Shown: piece after piece, positions 25,641 to 33,608 of the stretch | Layout of the letters: every line of letters starts with the position of its first letter | Position numbering within the stretch: position 1 is the first letter of the stretch | Assembly (NCBI RefSeq): GCF_001435315.1 | Contig: NZ_AZGK01000017.1 | Span: 1-39,860, forward strand | Direction of reading: 5' to 3' | Source: Lentilactobacillus parabuchneri DSM 5707 = NBRC 107865 | Lineage (GTDB): Bacteria > Bacillota > Bacilli > Lactobacillales > Lactobacillaceae | DNA length: 39,860 bases | Program-made: the position numbers and the translations under genes | Notes under the pieces: generated by a model | What the model was told of the DNA's origin: nothing | What the model saw: the letters and a program-made list of their open reading frames with translations, nothing else | Databases searched by the model: none

Positions 25641-25674
25641 CGATATAATCTCCCCTTCTTGAAATGTTGTGTTA

Positions 25675-25703
25675 ATTAAAACATATTAGAATTATTTCGT
25701 CAA
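25675..25703 (-). promoter_or_regulatory. promoter of the MFS aromatic leader
   Basis: On the minus strand TTGACG (25703-25698) is followed after 17 bases by TTTAAT (25680-25675). It is the near-twin of the promoter at 18253-18281, including the spacer. Confidence 0.85.
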
Positions 25704-25744
25704 CTCTAATATTATTTTAATTTTATTTGATGGTCTTTTAAAAA

Positions 25745-25778
25745 CGAAAAAACAGCCAGGAACCAAGTCCCTGACTGC
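25745..25778 (-). terminator. terminator of the amino-acid ABC operon
   Basis: Minus-strand CAGTCAGG pairs with CCTGGCTG (one G-T) around a 9-base loop and is followed by TTTTTT. Confidence 0.85.
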
Positions 25779-25785
25779 CAAAATG

Positions 25786-26640
25786 TTATTTAACTGGTAA
25801 TACGATATCTGAGGGCTTCACTTCTTTGCCAAAGTAAGGCTTCAACTGCGTGTTGTAGTCCTTTACGAAGAAGCTTTGCTTGGTTAACTTGTCAATTTCC
25901 TTGTTAGTCCAGTTGAGAAGTGACTTGTTGCCCTTCTTAACCGCTGGGGCAATGTATGATTTAGGCCCGATGCTCTTAATGCCAACAGTGTACTTCGGAT
26001 TGTCTTTTGACCATGCGTACAAGTATGAATTATCATCGGCCAACGCAACCCCACGACCATTCTTCAAGGCGTTAAATTGCTGGGTCTTTGAATCGAACTT
26101 CAGCAAATTAACATCCGGCTGTTTAGAAGTGAAGTAGTTTTCAGCAGTCGTTCCCTTTGTGACGATCACGTTTTTGCCCTTTAACTGACTTGCGTTGGTA
26201 ATTGGTTTGCTCTTAGGTGAAACGACACCGACAGATACTTTCATATATGGCTTGGCAAAGTCAATCACTTGTTTTCGCTCTGGTGTCACAGTGAAGTTTG
26301 CCAGTACCAAATCAACCTTGTTGGAGTTCAACGCGTCAACCCGGTTGTTGGCGTTAACCTGCACGAATTTCACCTTAACACCAAGGTCTTTGGCAACTTT
26401 GTGGGCAAGGGTCACGTCATAACCAACACGCTGACCATCCTTGTTTACCCAGCCGTAAGGTGGTAAATCACCAAAGACCGCAATTCGAATGGTTCCCTTT
26501 TTCTTAATCTGTTGAACGGAACTCGGATTAGAACTTTGCGAACTTGATTTCTTGCTATTCCCGCATCCGGAAAGAACCAATAATAGTGTTGCGAAGACAC
26601 TGATGATGGCAATAATACTTGCTAATGAACGTTTTTTCAT
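25786..26640 (-). CDS. amino-acid ABC transporter substrate-binding lipoprotein (probably cyst(e)ine)
   Basis: The 284-residue product has a lipoprotein signal (VLSGC, Cys 26), a Ser-rich linker, then a family 3 solute-binding domain. The domain shows IRIAVFGDLPPYGWVNKDG, GYDVTLAHKVAKDLG, NSNKVDLVLANFTVTPERKQ and VTKGTTAENYF, the usual amino-acid-binding framework. The order in the operon (permease, permease, ATPase, SBP) is that of polar amino-acid importers. Cystine or cysteine is the best substrate guess, because the operon's T-box reads most consistently as cysteine; the binding pocket itself does not settle this. It is the last gene, followed by a terminator. Confidence 0.9.
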   Translation of the reverse strand: MKKRSLASIIAIISVFATLLLVLSGCGNSKKSSSQSSNPSSVQQIKKKGTIRIAVFGDLPPYGWVNKDGQRVGYDVTLAHKVAKDLGVKVKFVQVNANNRVDALNSNKVDLVLANFTVTPERKQVIDFAKPYMKVSVGVVSPKSKPITNASQLKGKNVIVTKGTTAENYFTSKQPDVNLLKFDSKTQQFNALKNGRGVALADDNSYLYAWSKDNPKYTVGIKSIGPKSYIAPAVKKGNKSLLNWTNKEIDKLTKQSFFVKDYNTQLKPYFGKEVKPSDIVLPVK

Positions 26641-26659
26641 GAACTGTTCCTCCTCAATA

Positions 26660-27400
26660 TTAGAAATCCATACTGTCTAAAAATTCCTGTGCGCGTTTCG
26701 TTTGCGGTTTACTAAAGAACTGCTCGGAAGGTGTTTGTTCCAAAATATGACCATCTTCCAGAAAAATAACCCGATCGGCAATCTGCTGGGCAAAATTCAT
26801 TTCATGAGTCACCACAATCATGGTCATGTGGTCAACCTTGGCCAAATCAGCAATAATATTTAAAATGCCGCGAACCATTTCCGGATCCAATGATGCGGTT
26901 ACTTCGTCAAACAGCATAAAGTCCGGATGAAGTGCCAGCGCTCGAACGATTGCGACCCGTTGCTTTTGCCCACCGGATAATTGCCGTGGATAAGCGTCCG
27001 CGTAATCTTCCAGCCCCACTCGTTTCAAAAGTGCCAGGCCTTCTTGCTTTGCCGCCTCTTTGGCTTGCTTTTGAACCTTGGTCGGCCCAAGTAAAATATT
27101 ATCCAGGACCGACAAATTTGGAAATAGGTCGTAGCTTTGAAATACCATCCCGATCTTTTGGCGAATTTGCTGCCAATTCTTTTCGGTGGGAACAATCTGC
27201 TTTCCCTCAAAGGTAATCGTCCCTTGTTGGTATTCCTCAAGACCGTTCAAACAGCGAATCAGCGTACTCTTACCCGATCCCGACGGTCCCAGCAACGTGA
27301 CAACTTCTCCTTTTTCAACGTGGAAATTAATATCATGTAACACGTGCTTTTTTTGATAGAACTTTTCTAAATGTTCAACTTGTAAAATCTGCTCAGCCAT
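26660..27400 (-). CDS. amino-acid ABC transporter ATP-binding protein
   Basis: The 246-residue ATPase has Walker A GPSGSGKST (about residues 38-46), the Q-loop VFQSYDLFPN, the signature LSGGQKQRV, Walker B MLFDEVTASLDPE and the switch histidine in VVTHEMNFA. The sequence follows the GlnQ/TcyC/TcyN group that powers polar amino-acid uptake. Its ATG overlaps the end of the upstream permease gene by 8 bases. GGAG lies 7-8 bases before the ATG. Confidence 0.95.
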   Translation of the reverse strand: MAEQILQVEHLEKFYQKKHVLHDINFHVEKGEVVTLLGPSGSGKSTLIRCLNGLEEYQQGTITFEGKQIVPTEKNWQQIRQKIGMVFQSYDLFPNLSVLDNILLGPTKVQKQAKEAAKQEGLALLKRVGLEDYADAYPRQLSGGQKQRVAIVRALALHPDFMLFDEVTASLDPEMVRGILNIIADLAKVDHMTMIVVTHEMNFAQQIADRVIFLEDGHILEQTPSEQFFSKPQTKRAQEFLDSMDF

Positions 27401-28082
27401 TTGCCCGCTCCAATCTCTTCTTCTCTAACCGTTTTGCCCACCATGATAGCGGATAATCAATCAAAAAGTAGAATAGAAATATCAATCCGTAAACCCAAAA
27501 GACGCCGGTCGGATGGGAATGGTTATTGGCCTCAATGATTTGTTGGCCAATATTAATCACGTCCATAACCGAAATCAGCATCAACAGCGAAGTGGTCTTG
27601 ATGACCCGGGTTGCCAAATTAATGGTTGCCGGAATCTCCAGACTCATCGCTTGGGGAATTAACACGTAGCGATAAAGCTGGTAACGATTGAGCCCGATGG
27701 CTTTGCCGGATTCCCGTTGATGTTTGGGAACCGAAATTAAAGCCCCCCGGACAATGTCACTCATTTCAGCAGCAACCCACAACGCAAAAACCAAGGTCGC
27801 CAACTGATCTGCCGGCAAATTGAAGTTTAGTTGGCGGGGTAAGATGTAGTAGAACAAAAATAGCAGAACAACCGTTGGGACGATCCGGAAAAATTCCAAG
27901 TAGAGCCGCAACAAAACCCGCAGTGGCCGGTTCTTAAACGTTCGCAAAACACCTAGAATGATTCCCAATATTAAGCCAAAAATCAACGCGACTCCGGCAA
28001 TTTTAACTGTTACCCAGAGTCCGCCAAGCAACCGTTGAAAATTGGTTCCTTCAAATAACACACTAATTCCCGAATGAGCCAT
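27393..28082 (-). CDS. amino-acid ABC transporter permease
   Basis: The 229-residue protein has about five membrane segments and the HisMQ-type EAA loop (ESGKAIGLNRYQLYRYVLIPQA, about residues 124-145), which docks on the ATPase. An N-terminal segment GLWVTVKIAGVALIFG fits the family. It overlaps the upstream permease gene by 20 bases and the ATPase gene by 8. The two permeases probably form a heterodimer. AGAGGG precedes its ATG. Confidence 0.93.
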   Translation of the reverse strand: MAHSGISVLFEGTNFQRLLGGLWVTVKIAGVALIFGLILGIILGVLRTFKNRPLRVLLRLYLEFFRIVPTVVLLFLFYYILPRQLNFNLPADQLATLVFALWVAAEMSDIVRGALISVPKHQRESGKAIGLNRYQLYRYVLIPQAMSLEIPATINLATRVIKTTSLLMLISVMDVINIGQQIIEANNHSHPTGVFWVYGLIFLFYFLIDYPLSWWAKRLEKKRLERANG

Positions 28083-28725
28083 AGCGAACCCTCTTTTCTA
28101 ATAAAGTCAAAATAATCGACAACGGAATTAAAATGATTGCATAGGCGACAACCAACACAAACAGATACTCGTTGGACCGGTAATACATTCCAATCAAATC
28201 CAGGGCAGTGTTGGTCAGTTCCGGAATCGCAATCACTGTAAAGATCGACGTTTCCTTGATTAAGAAAATGATGTTGGCCGCCATTGCCGGAACGCTAAGC
28301 GAAAAGCCTTGCGGAAAAACAATGTATCTCGCCAACTGAAAACCACTAAGCCCAATCGCCTTGCCAGACTCCAATTGCCCCTTGGAAACGCCGTTGAAGC
28401 CACCGGTAAATCCCTCAGCCATGTAACTGCCCCCAAGAAAGATCAGGCCAATGATGCCACAGAGCTCTGCACCAAGCTTAATGCCAATCACCGGAAAGGC
28501 ATAGTACAGGAAGAATAACTGAATCAATAACGGCGTATTTCGTGATACTTCGACATAAATCGACGCGATCTGATGCAAAATCGGCACTTTGAAGTATTGA
28601 AGCAGACTAACAATCAGTCCAACAATAATCGAGCCAACGATCCCAATTAGGGATAGCCACAACGTTAGGACAAAGCCTTTTTCAAACATTGGCAGACTCT
28701 GTTGGATAATAGTCCAGCTGCTCAT
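28063..28725 (-). CDS. amino-acid ABC transporter permease
   Basis: This is the first gene of the operon. The 220-residue protein has about five membrane segments and the EAA loop ESGKAIGLSGFQLARYIVFPQG. It is the likely heterodimer partner of the downstream permease. I chose ATG 28725 because GGGAG is 10 bases upstream; an in-frame TTG two codons earlier is only about 4 bases from it. The T-box at 28769-28979 lies in front. Confidence 0.92.
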   Translation of the reverse strand: MSSWTIIQQSLPMFEKGFVLTLWLSLIGIVGSIIVGLIVSLLQYFKVPILHQIASIYVEVSRNTPLLIQLFFLYYAFPVIGIKLGAELCGIIGLIFLGGSYMAEGFTGGFNGVSKGQLESGKAIGLSGFQLARYIVFPQGFSLSVPAMAANIIFLIKETSIFTVIAIPELTNTALDLIGMYYRSNEYLFVLVVAYAIILIPLSIILTLLEKRVRYGSFGN

Positions 28726-28768
28726 TAACAATCATCTCCCTCACAAGTTTAGTTAACAGTCATTACAC

Positions 28769-28979
28769 AAAAAAGTCCCCGACAACCAGACTCGCTGGTT
28801 ATCAGGGACGTATTACCGTGGTTCCACCCTTTTTCGCACTTCAGTCAAACAACCAAAATGCCTCGTTTGGAATACATATTTAAGCTGAAACACACAACTC
28901 CGAGCGCACTTTCGGAAAACACCTGCCCGCCCTTTCACTTACAGCGGTCGCTTTAATCAGGCATTAACTTACTCTTCTC
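28769..28979 (-). ncRNA. T-box leader of the amino-acid ABC operon (probably cysteine)
   Basis: The minus strand carries the T-box core GGGTGGAACCACGG (within 28815-28829) and a terminator with arms GTCCCTGATAACCAG and CTGGTTGTCGGGGAC followed by six T (28809-28769). Stem I shows the loop E pair AGTA and GAA. After GAA the specifier strand reads AG-TGC-G before CTC, giving TGC (28908-28906), cysteine. The bulge is TGGA, expecting a tRNA with U73, which tRNA-Cys has and tRNA-Val (the GTG register) does not. Confidence 0.9.
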
Positions 28980-28984
28980 TTCAA

Positions 28985-29013
28985 CATTGTGAAATTCAAA
29001 TAATGACTGTCAA
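28985..29013 (-). promoter_or_regulatory. promoter of the cysteine T-box operon
   Basis: On the minus strand a perfect TTGACA (29013-29008) is followed after 16-17 bases by CACAATG, a moderate -10. Confidence 0.5.
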
Positions 29014-29075
29014 TCGATTACCTAATAATGTAAAGGTTAATTCGCTAAAAGTCAACTATTATTACTAACAAATAT

Positions 29076-29825
29076 TCAGTGCAGCATAAATCCTTGTTTG
29101 CGAATCACGTCAACCAATTCTGCCCGCCGGCCGTGACCGGCAGCCAATTCGGAAACTATGTGATGACTGAAGGTTTCCGTTCTGTCGTTTGAGCTTCGAT
29201 GCTTATAGTATGCCGCTACCAGAGCATCATAACTTGCTAACTGCTGATCAAAGTTTTCGTCCGAACCATATTGATTGCGAAAATGAACTGCTTCTTTTGG
29301 CAACCTTGGTTTTAATTCCGGTTCATCGGCAGGATAGCCCAGCGCAATTCCCAATAGTGGAAATGTCAGCTCCGGTAAGTTCAATAGCTCAATCATTTTT
29401 TGAGAATCGTTTAAAATGCTCCCCATGATTGTGCCACCAAGCCCCATGCTTTCGGCCGCAACCATGATATTTTCCGTAGCGATTGCGGTATCAAAGACAC
29501 TGGCAAGAAACTTATCCATTGAATGAAGGATGAACGGATCGCTGTCATGTGCTTTGGCAATTCGTAAATTTCGATGTTGGTCTGCCACCATCACGAAGTA
29601 GTGACCAGCGTTCATCAACCAATGATGTCCGCTAATCCGACCAATTTCTTTAAGGATCTCTGGGTCTGTGACACTAATAATTGAGTATTGCTGGGAAAAA
29701 GTACTGGTCGATGCGTGTTGGGCAGCATCCACCAAAACAGCAACCTGTTCATTAGTGAGTGGCTTGTTCTGAAAGTTGCGAATACTTCTGTGCTGAGTTA
29801 ATTGGTCAATGATTGGATTGGTCAA
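29076..29825 (-). CDS. NADPH-dependent nitroreductase-family oxidoreductase (NfsA/NfrA type)
   Basis: The protein (249-252 residues) has the FMN-binding HRSIRNF near its N-terminus, ASTSTFSQQYSII, and the GLGGTIMGSI loop, followed by FPLLGIALGYPAD. It is typical of the NfsA branch that reduces nitro compounds, quinones or flavins with NADPH. The physiological substrate is unknown. For the start, GGAG touches the ATG at 29834 directly, so the TTG at 29825 with 9-base spacing is more credible; the ATG start would add three residues. The gene is divergent from the first VIT gene. Confidence 0.88.
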   Translation of the reverse strand: MTNPIIDQLTQHRSIRNFQNKPLTNEQVAVLVDAAQHASTSTFSQQYSIISVTDPEILKEIGRISGHHWLMNAGHYFVMVADQHRNLRIAKAHDSDPFILHSMDKFLASVFDTAIATENIMVAAESMGLGGTIMGSILNDSQKMIELLNLPELTFPLLGIALGYPADEPELKPRLPKEAVHFRNQYGSDENFDQQLASYDALVAAYYKHRSSNDRTETFSHHIVSELAAGHGRRAELVDVIRKQGFMLH

Positions 29826-30020
29826 AAGTGGCATCTCCTAAACTATTGTGTGGCTAACTATTTGATAGTGATTCTAAATTGGGACTTTAATTATGATGTA
29901 AAAAGTGGCATGATGAAGTTATCATTACAGGCAATACTTTTGATTTACATTTTAAGTACGAAGGTATAGAATTAATTTCGTTAGATAATAATGATTATAA
30001 ACTACAAAGCAGGTGATTCG

Positions 30021-30701
30021 ATGGCGAAGAAAAGATCGCTCTCACAAAAGATTAACGTTCTAAGGGCTTCCGTAATGGGTGCCAACGATGGTATCGTCTC
30101 AGTTGCCGGGATCGTTATTGGTGTTGCCGGAGCTACTTCGAGTAATTTTGCTATTTTTATTTCAGGAATTTCCGGTATGCTGGCCGGAACGGTTTCAATG
30201 GCAATGGGTGAATGGGTATCCGTCAACACCCAAAAAGATTCACAGCGCCATGCAATCAGCCTTCAAAAAGCGGCCCTCAATTCCGCGTATGACAATGAAT
30301 TTAACACGGTTCAGCATAAGTTGATGGGTGATGGCATTTCATCGGATCTCGCCAAACAAGCGACCTCTGAAATGATGAGTAAAGACCCGGTCAAGACGAC
30401 CGTTCGCCAAAAATACGGCTTTAACGTTGGTGAATACACTAACCCATTATCAGCAGCGATCGCTTCAATGATTTCATTTCCAACAGGGTCAATTCTACCA
30501 CTTTTAGCCATTACATTGTTCCCCAAGGCAATCCGAATTCCCGCTACGTTTATTGCGGTGATTATCGCGCTGGCCATTACCGGATACACCGCAGCTCAAC
30601 TGGGGAACGCCAATAAAGTTCGTGGCATGATTCGAAATATCGTTTCGGGTGTCTTGACGATGCTTGTGACCTACACCATCGGAACATTAATTGGATCTTG
30701 A
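30021..30701 (+). CDS. VIT1/CCC1 family metal transporter
   Basis: The 226-residue protein has the VIT1/CCC1 pattern: LRASVMGANDGIVSVAGIVIGVAGA in the first segment, SGMLAGTVSMAMGEWVSVNTQKD in the second, a charged cytoplasmic loop of about 80 residues, then three C-terminal segments. In characterised relatives this family moves Fe(II) or Mn(II) out of the cytosol. The start was set at ATG 30021, 8-10 bases after AGGTG, not at the upstream 29991, which has no binding site. It is followed after 33 bases by a second copy. Confidence 0.92.
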   Translation: MAKKRSLSQKINVLRASVMGANDGIVSVAGIVIGVAGATSSNFAIFISGISGMLAGTVSMAMGEWVSVNTQKDSQRHAISLQKAALNSAYDNEFNTVQHKLMGDGISSDLAKQATSEMMSKDPVKTTVRQKYGFNVGEYTNPLSAAIASMISFPTGSILPLLAITLFPKAIRIPATFIAVIIALAITGYTAAQLGNANKVRGMIRNIVSGVLTMLVTYTIGTLIGS

Positions 30702-30734
30702 TCATTTAAAAGAACGTAGAGGGGAGCAAAAAGT

Positions 30735-31439
30735 ATGGTAAGCGTTCGTTCTAAGAAGAAAAAAGACGGCCAAACAATGGACGAAAAGCTCAATACGCTG
30801 CGTGCCGGCGTGTTGGGTTCCAATGATGGTATTTTAACCGTTGTTGGTGTCCTATTTAGTGTTGCGGTTGCAACAACCAATCAATTTACAATTTTCATTG
30901 CCGGATTATCTGACCTATTGGCCTGTGCTTTTTCAATGGCATCGGGCGAGTACGCATCCGTTAGTACCCAAAAAGATACCGAACAATCGGTCGTCGAAAA
31001 AGAAAAAGCCTTACTCAAAACTAATTATGAAGATCAATTGAACGTCGTTTCAGACTACTACGTTGATCAAGGGGTTACCAAACAAACTGCGGATAAGATT
31101 GCCAAAGATTTAATGAGCAAAAAGCCTTTGGAAACCATTGTCAATGTCAAGTATGATCTGCAGCTCGGACATTATATGAACCCCTGGGACGCAGCTTTCT
31201 CATCGTTATTTTCAGCTGCTGCCGGTGGTATTTTCCCACTTGTGGCGATGACTGTAACGCCTGTTGCATTTCAGTGGCCGGCTACTATCCTGGCCGTCTG
31301 CCTATCAGTTGGCATCACCGGATTTTTGAGCGCCCGCTTAGGAAATGGTTTGGTCAAAACAGCCATTATCAGAAACATTATTGTCGGCATTATCACCATG
31401 ATCATTCACTATTCAGTTGGTATGCTACTGGCTGTTTAA
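30735..31439 (+). CDS. VIT1/CCC1 family metal transporter, second copy
   Basis: The 234-residue paralogue of the preceding gene has the same landmarks: LRAGVLGSNDGILTVVGVLFSVAVA, SDLLACAFSMASGEYASVSTQKD, a charged loop and three further segments. Differences are spread over the whole length, so this is an old pair. They may form a heterodimer or differ in metal. GGGGAG lies 8 bases before the ATG. A terminator follows at 31464-31494. Confidence 0.92.
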   Translation: MVSVRSKKKKDGQTMDEKLNTLRAGVLGSNDGILTVVGVLFSVAVATTNQFTIFIAGLSDLLACAFSMASGEYASVSTQKDTEQSVVEKEKALLKTNYEDQLNVVSDYYVDQGVTKQTADKIAKDLMSKKPLETIVNVKYDLQLGHYMNPWDAAFSSLFSAAAGGIFPLVAMTVTPVAFQWPATILAVCLSVGITGFLSARLGNGLVKTAIIRNIIVGIITMIIHYSVGMLLAV

Positions 31440-31463
31440 AACAATTCAATCATGTAGAATATG

Positions 31464-31494
31464 AGAAGCGACTTCATGGGAGCCGCTTTTTTTG
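31464..31494 (+). terminator. probable terminator after the VIT pair
   Basis: AAGCGACT and the GAGCCGCTT region form an imperfect hairpin followed by seven T. Confidence 0.65.
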
Positions 31495-31534
31495 TATAAA
31501 AATCTGCTCATATCAAGAACGGGGTGACGGCCCA

Positions 31535-32227
31535 TCACCTCTCCGGTATCCCCTCATACAACTGCGCCAGATGCTTGGCGTCAACTTCGGGAATGTTGTA
31601 CAAATAGGTTGGGGCAGCTTCCTGCATGATGGAATGAGGACTATCGCTGTGTTCGAGCCCTAAATCATGACCCAGTTCGTGCATCGCTACACTGGCCTGT
31701 TCGTTGACAGAATCATAGTGTGCTTGTTTCATCGAATTAATAATCAAATAGCTTTTATTTTGATGGACAAATAACGGTATCCCGTCCACATGGCCAAATT
31801 CCTCTCTTGTATAACCGACAACGCCGCCAGCGATGTTCTCAACGGTCCCACCGCCTTCATGATAGGACGTCTTCACACTCAAAATAATGTCAGCTTGACT
31901 AGAATTCCCTGCTGGTATCAGATTAACCACATCAACCGCATTCCACGCCTTAATTGCCCGCATCCAAGCTTGTCGATAATGGCCAGGCGTCGTCTCAGTA
32001 ATGTGATAAGAGATTGTCTTGGTTGACCAATGGAAATTTGTTTTTGGACTATAGGCGGGCGTCGTGGTTGTATCCACTTGCTCGGTCGGCACGTTATTTT
32101 CATCAACCACGGCCGGCGATAAACTCGTTGAAAATCCAACTAGCCAAATGATTAGGCTGATCAAGAATGCGCCAATTGACAGCCAGATTACGCGTTGAAT
32201 GAAATTTTTGCTGAATAATTCGTTCAT
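31535..32227 (-). CDS. membrane-anchored matrixin-like zinc metalloprotease
   Basis: The 230-residue product has one N-terminal membrane anchor (about residues 12-34), a Pro/Thr-rich linker and an extracellular catalytic domain. The zinc motif HELGHDLGLEHS (His 183, His 187, His 193) and the Met-turn in HSIMQ (Met 201) match peptidase family M10A. A DIILS-x-GGGTVENIAGGVVGYT segment is the usual structural-zinc/calcium region. There is no pro-peptide cysteine switch. The substrate is probably a wall or surface protein, which is inference. The ribosome-binding site is weak. Confidence 0.88.
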   Translation of the reverse strand: MNELFSKNFIQRVIWLSIGAFLISLIIWLVGFSTSLSPAVVDENNVPTEQVDTTTTPAYSPKTNFHWSTKTISYHITETTPGHYRQAWMRAIKAWNAVDVVNLIPAGNSSQADIILSVKTSYHEGGGTVENIAGGVVGYTREEFGHVDGIPLFVHQNKSYLIINSMKQAHYDSVNEQASVAMHELGHDLGLEHSDSPHSIMQEAAPTYLYNIPEVDAKHLAQLYEGIPER

Positions 32228-32330
32228 TTCTATTGTTCACCCAACTTCCATATTTGACAGGTTAAGCATAGCACATCGCCGATTGTAAGGGGCTTTCATC
32301 ATATTCAACTTCGAAAAAGAAGGGCCATTT

Positions 32331-32357
32331 TTAGCACTCTCAACATTCGAGTGCTAA
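32331..32357. promoter_or_regulatory. CIRCE operator (HrcA binding site)
   Basis: TTAGCACTC (32331-32339), nine bases, then GAGTGCTAA (32349-32357) is a perfect CIRCE element. A possible promoter follows at CTGGCA (32361-32366) and TATTAT (32384-32389) with a 17-base spacer. HrcA repression of the hsp20 pair is therefore expected. Confidence 0.95.
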
Positions 32358-32481
32358 ATGCTGGCATTCATTTCAAAACTGATTATTATAGAAGATGAAA
32401 GGTAACAGAGGAGCGAAAAAGTGAAGCGTTGTTCCGACATTACCTGATCATAATTAATTCGAAAATAAGGAGATCGATATT

Positions 32482-32916
32482 ATGGCAAATGAATTAATGA
32501 ATCGTTTCGACTTGGATCCGTTCTTTGATCGTATGGCACATCGTTTCTTCAGCCCTTCGGATTTTGATAAGGACTACGAGAACTTTGGTAGCCTTAAGAC
32601 AGACATTAACGAAACTGATAAAGACTATTCATTAAAGATTGATGTTCCCGGTGTTGATAAAAACAATATTCATTTGAATTACCAAGATGGTGTATTGTCC
32701 TTGAACATTAACCAAGAGCACACCAGCGAACAAAAAGATGAAAACGGCAAGGTCATTGCCAGCGAACGTAGCCACGGTGTCATGTCACGCAGCTATTCAT
32801 TACCGGGTGTTGACCGTGACAATATCTCAGCTCACATCGACAACGGTGTTTTGAACGTTACATTACCAAAAGTAACCGAGAGTGAAGACAAGTCAGGAAA
32901 TATTGATATTCAGTAA
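32482..32916 (+). CDS. small heat-shock protein Hsp20, copy 1
   Basis: The 144-residue chaperone has the alpha-crystallin domain: DINETDKDYSLKIDVPGVDK (about residues 41-60), LSLNINQE, SERSHGVMSRSYSLPG, and the C-terminal GVLNVTLPK with an I-x-I tail (IDIQ). It binds unfolding proteins without ATP. AAGGAG lies 10 bases before the ATG. It is behind the CIRCE site and followed by a paralogue. Confidence 0.95.
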   Translation: MANELMNRFDLDPFFDRMAHRFFSPSDFDKDYENFGSLKTDINETDKDYSLKIDVPGVDKNNIHLNYQDGVLSLNINQEHTSEQKDENGKVIASERSHGVMSRSYSLPGVDRDNISAHIDNGVLNVTLPKVTESEDKSGNIDIQ

Positions 32917-33012
32917 AAATTTGATTGGGGGAACGTGACGCAACAATCATGTTTCACCACCCTTGACGCTTATTAATTTACATTATTAATAAACAAAAAG
33001 GAGATTGGTATT

Positions 33013-33447
33013 ATGGCAAATGAATTAATGAATCGTTTCGCAATGGATCCGTTCTTTGATACTTTGGCACGTCGCTTCTTTAGCCCAGCTGATGCAGATA
33101 ATGACTACATGGCAACGGGTGATTTGAAGACCGACATTACCGAAAACGACAAGAACTACGTCATGAAAGTTGATGTCCCTGGTGTTGATAAGAACAATAT
33201 CCACTTGGCATATCAACATGGCGATCTGGCATTAAGCATTGACCAAGAAAATGATTCCGAAAAGAAGGATGAACAAGGTCGAGTGGTTGCCAGCGAACGT
33301 CGTCATGGCGTCATGTCACGAACTTACGAATTGCCTGGTGTTGACCGCGATCACATCTCAGCCCAAATGAATGACGGCGTCTTAACTGTAACGTTACCAA
33401 AGGCTGCAGATAGTCAGCAAGACAATGGCCAAATCGAGATTCAATAA
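33013..33447 (+). CDS. small heat-shock protein Hsp20, copy 2
   Basis: The 144-residue paralogue is the same length as copy 1. The first nine residues (MANELMNRF) and most of the DNA from the ribosome-binding site through codon 20 are identical or nearly so, indicating tandem duplication. The alpha-crystallin landmarks are all present (DVPGVDKNNIHLAY, SERRHGVMSRTYELPG, GVLTVTLPK, IEIQ). A palindrome (TTATTAAT/ATTAATAA at 32970-32992) and a TTGACG lie in the 96-base gap, so it may have a promoter of its own. Confidence 0.95.
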   Translation: MANELMNRFAMDPFFDTLARRFFSPADADNDYMATGDLKTDITENDKNYVMKVDVPGVDKNNIHLAYQHGDLALSIDQENDSEKKDEQGRVVASERRHGVMSRTYELPGVDRDHISAQMNDGVLTVTLPKAADSQQDNGQIEIQ

Positions 33448-33466
33448 TCAGATGCTATGATATAAC

Positions 33467-33509
33467 AAAAGCGTTCACTTCGAAAGATTGTTTCGAGGTG
33501 AACGCTTTT
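33467..33509 (+). terminator. terminator of the hsp20 pair
   Basis: AAAAGCGTTCAC and GTGAACGCTTTT pair, with TCGAAA/TTTCGA inside, and a T-rich end follows. Confidence 0.93.
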
Positions 33510-33520
33510 AGTATGGCGAT

Positions 33521-33608
33521 TTTGCAGAAAAGTGTGCCACAAAGCAGTAACTTGCACCTAAGGGGACTGCTGGGAAAATCAAACTCGATTTTTCCAGAAG
33601 CCCCCTCC
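33521..33608. repeat. palindromic intergenic element, short copy
   Basis: It shares with 33724-33848 the stretch from TTTGC(A/T)GAAAA through CCACAAAGCAG, AACTTGCACCTAAGG, GACT, and GGGAAAA-TCAAACTCGATTTT. It breaks off after the loop (AGAAGCCCCCTCC), so it looks truncated. Confidence 0.75.

Larger units (their letters stand above)
25417..25668 (-). ncRNA. aromatic-amino-acid attenuator leader RNA of the MFS gene
   Basis: The architecture matches the aro leader. After the leader peptide comes GCGCCCG pairing with CGGGCGC (25581-25575 with 25567-25561), directly at its stop codon. Next is a segment GCAAAGTC-TAA-CTTTGTTG matching GCAGAGTC-AAT-CTTTGTTG of the aro leader. A perfect hairpin CCAGCTAGAC/GTCTAGCTGG (25513-25504 with 25497-25488) follows, then the terminator. 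AGCTGG of that hairpin can pair instead with CCAGCT of the terminator, giving an antiterminator. This fills most of the 395-base gap before the SBP gene. Confidence 0.75.

Noticed and set aside
25417-25668. T-box riboswitch before the MFS gene
   Set aside because: It has the same structure as the aro leader and no TGGN-ACC core.
31274-31663. 129-residue open frame running from the VIT gene into the protease gene
   Set aside because: It overlaps two real genes, crosses a terminator and has no ribosome-binding site.
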